Translations under genes and position numbers: made by a program
Source: Thermaceae bacterium
GTDB lineage: Bacteria; Deinococcota; Deinococci; Deinococcales; Marinithermaceae
Assembly (NCBI GenBank): GCA_027023115.1
Contig: JALVWZ010000084.1
Span: 1 to 15,546, forward strand
Length of the DNA stretch: 15,546 nucleotides
Reading direction: 5' to 3'
The notes under the pieces: model-generated
Databases searched by the model: none
Told to the model about the DNA's origin: nothing
Seen by the model: only the letters and a program-made list of their open reading frames with translations
In this document: positions 15,024-15,546 of the stretch, piece by piece
Position numbering within the stretch: the first letter of the stretch is position 1
Layout of the letters: each line of letters starts with the position of its first letter

Positions 15024-15107
15024 GGTACGTGGTGCGTAGTACGTGGTGCGTGGTGATGGGATGGCCTGTGGCTCGTGGCCTGTGGCCTGTAGAAACACCA
15101 TGCTCAG
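15024..15107. repeat. Composite repeat: heptamers of two flavours and ACACC core, copy 4
   Basis: Heptamers GTACGTG-GTGCGTA-GTACGTG-GTGCGTG (15025-15052) are followed by GGCCTGT-GGCTCGT-GGCCTGT-GGCCTGT (15063-15090) and the core AGAAACACCATGCTCAG (15091-15107). Here the TACGT-type array lies on the same side and strand as the GGCYTGT array, opposite to the arrangement in copies 1 to 3. Confidence 0.75.
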
Positions 15108-15124
15108 TTCTCGACTCTCTAGCG

Positions 15125-15153
15125 GTAGGGGAAGGTTTGAAACCTTCCCCTAC
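15125..15153. repeat. Near-perfect 29-bp palindrome (family C)
   Basis: Fourteen bases from GTAGGGGAAGGTTT (15125-15138) are mirrored exactly at 15140-15153 around a single G. There is no T-run on either side. It is related to the GGGAGGGTTTGAAA motif at 10558-10608. Confidence 0.8.
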
Positions 15154-15188
15154 GTTCCAGCGTTTGCGCGTCAGCGACAACAGAACAT

Positions 15189-15263
15189 CGGCTTCTCTTT
15201 CGGCATGAACCGCGGATCTCGGTCGGCGGGACCAGCCTCGTCCGGGGAATCGAGAAAACCAGC
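15189..15263. repeat. Hairpin repeat family A, copy 2
   Basis: Aligns along its length with 8270-8345 (GGCTTCTCT at the start, GATCTCGGTCGGC in the middle, CCGGGGAATCGAGA near the end). The closing stem is weaker than in copy 1. Confidence 0.65.
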
Positions 15264-15360
15264 TTGTGGCCCGTAGCTTGTGGCTTGTAGTTACGTTTCG
15301 TCGCTTGTGGTTCGTGGTTTATGACGACTCGACGCCTGCGGCTCGCGGTTTGCAGCACAG
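15261..15360. repeat. Degenerate heptamer array
   Basis: AGCTTGT-GGCCCGT-AGCTTGT-GGCTTGT (15261-15288), an interruption, then CGCTTGT-GGTTCGT-GGTTTAT-GACGACT (15302-15329) and further weak units. The 7-nt period holds within each block. Confidence 0.7.
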
Positions 15361-15363
15361 TAA

Positions 15364-15406
15364 AGCTCCCTCCCTCGGGGGAGGGCCGGGGTGGGGGTTT
15401 TGAAAC
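15364..15406. repeat. G/C-rich hairpin repeat family B, copy 3
   Basis: CTCCCTCCC-TC-GGGGGAGGG followed by CCGGGGTGGGGGTTTTGAAA. It is the best match to the consensus of the three copies and resembles a plus-strand terminator with a short T-run. Confidence 0.8.
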
Positions 15407-15407
15407 T

Positions 15408-15452
15408 GGCTCGTGGCTCGTGGCTCGTGGTTTGTGGAAATACCGCAATTGG
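15408..15452. repeat. Heptamer array with ATACCG core, copy 5
   Basis: GGCTCGT three times and GGTTTGT (15408-15435) are followed by GGAAATACCGCAATTGG (15436-15452), a diverged core. The spacer that follows contains CTCGCACTATAAC and a GCACCCCAACGAAC segment, comparable with the spacer after the copy 2 core. Confidence 0.7.
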
Positions 15453-15489
15453 TTGTCTCGCACTATAACAATGTGGCCTCCACCCCGCA

Positions 15490-15546
15490 CCCCAACGAAC
15501 AACCCCCCTCCGGCCTGCGGCCACCTCCCCCGATGGGGGAGGCAAG
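15490..15546. repeat. CT-rich hairpin repeat family D, copy 2 (runs to window edge)
   Basis: CCCCCCTCCGGCCTGCGGCC and the CCTCCCCC/GGGGGAGG stem are shared almost base for base with 11042-11093, including the preceding AACAA. Confidence 0.8.

Noticed and set aside
14742..15545. Several overlapping open frames with repeating peptides (e.g. T-G-H-K-P-Q-A) in the last island
   Set aside because: The peptides are translations of 7-nt repeats (21 nt equals 7 codons) and hairpins; all frames are open by chance.

Overview
The window is GC-rich bacterial chromosome. It most likely comes from the Deinococcota, probably the Thermaceae. The main reasons are a divergent metallophosphoesterase that closely resembles, from memory, the Thermus thermophilus structural-genomics protein TT1561; a trpS-scpA gene pair; and several genes whose -10 box ends exactly 7 nt before the start codon, the leaderless layout common in Deinococcus and Thermus. 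This placement is inference, since no database search was possible.

Layout. Positions 1-1046 (minus strand) hold a two-domain protein disulfide oxidoreductase followed by a lipoprotein rhodanese, with a CsoR/CstR-like palindrome upstream. Positions 1231-4785 (plus) form a compact run of a nitrilase-superfamily hydrolase, hemL (tetrapyrrole synthesis) and mnmE (tRNA wobble-uridine modification). Positions 4984-7464 encode a PAS/GAF sensor with an HD-GYP cyclic-di-GMP phosphodiesterase domain, followed at 7544-8248 by the metallophosphoesterase. On the minus strand, tRNA-Leu(CAG) has a strong promoter and terminator and is followed by trpS and the condensin subunit gene scpA (10500 down to 8634). 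The right-hand part is on the plus strand: a CPBP membrane protease, icd, mscL and a Nudix hydrolase, with clear terminators after icd and mscL.

Three intergenic stretches (8249-8633, about 10500-11600, and 14698-15546) contain no convincing gene. They are packed with recurring repeat modules: degenerate 7-nt tandem arrays, a conserved GAAACACCGYGGTGAG core, G/C-rich hairpins, and about 150-bp elements with inverted ends. The modules recur in a similar order in each island. The 7-nt arrays on the two sides of the core are inverted copies of one degenerate family, which makes a composite fold-back element the most striking undescribed-looking feature here.

The genes are mostly housekeeping: redox and sulfur handling, heme, tRNA modification and charging, TCA cycle, osmotic protection and chromosome segregation. 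No transposase, phage gene, CRISPR array or toxin-antitoxin pair was seen. The most unusual protein feature is a four-cysteine motif in TrpRS like the [4Fe-4S] site of the Thermotoga maritima enzyme.
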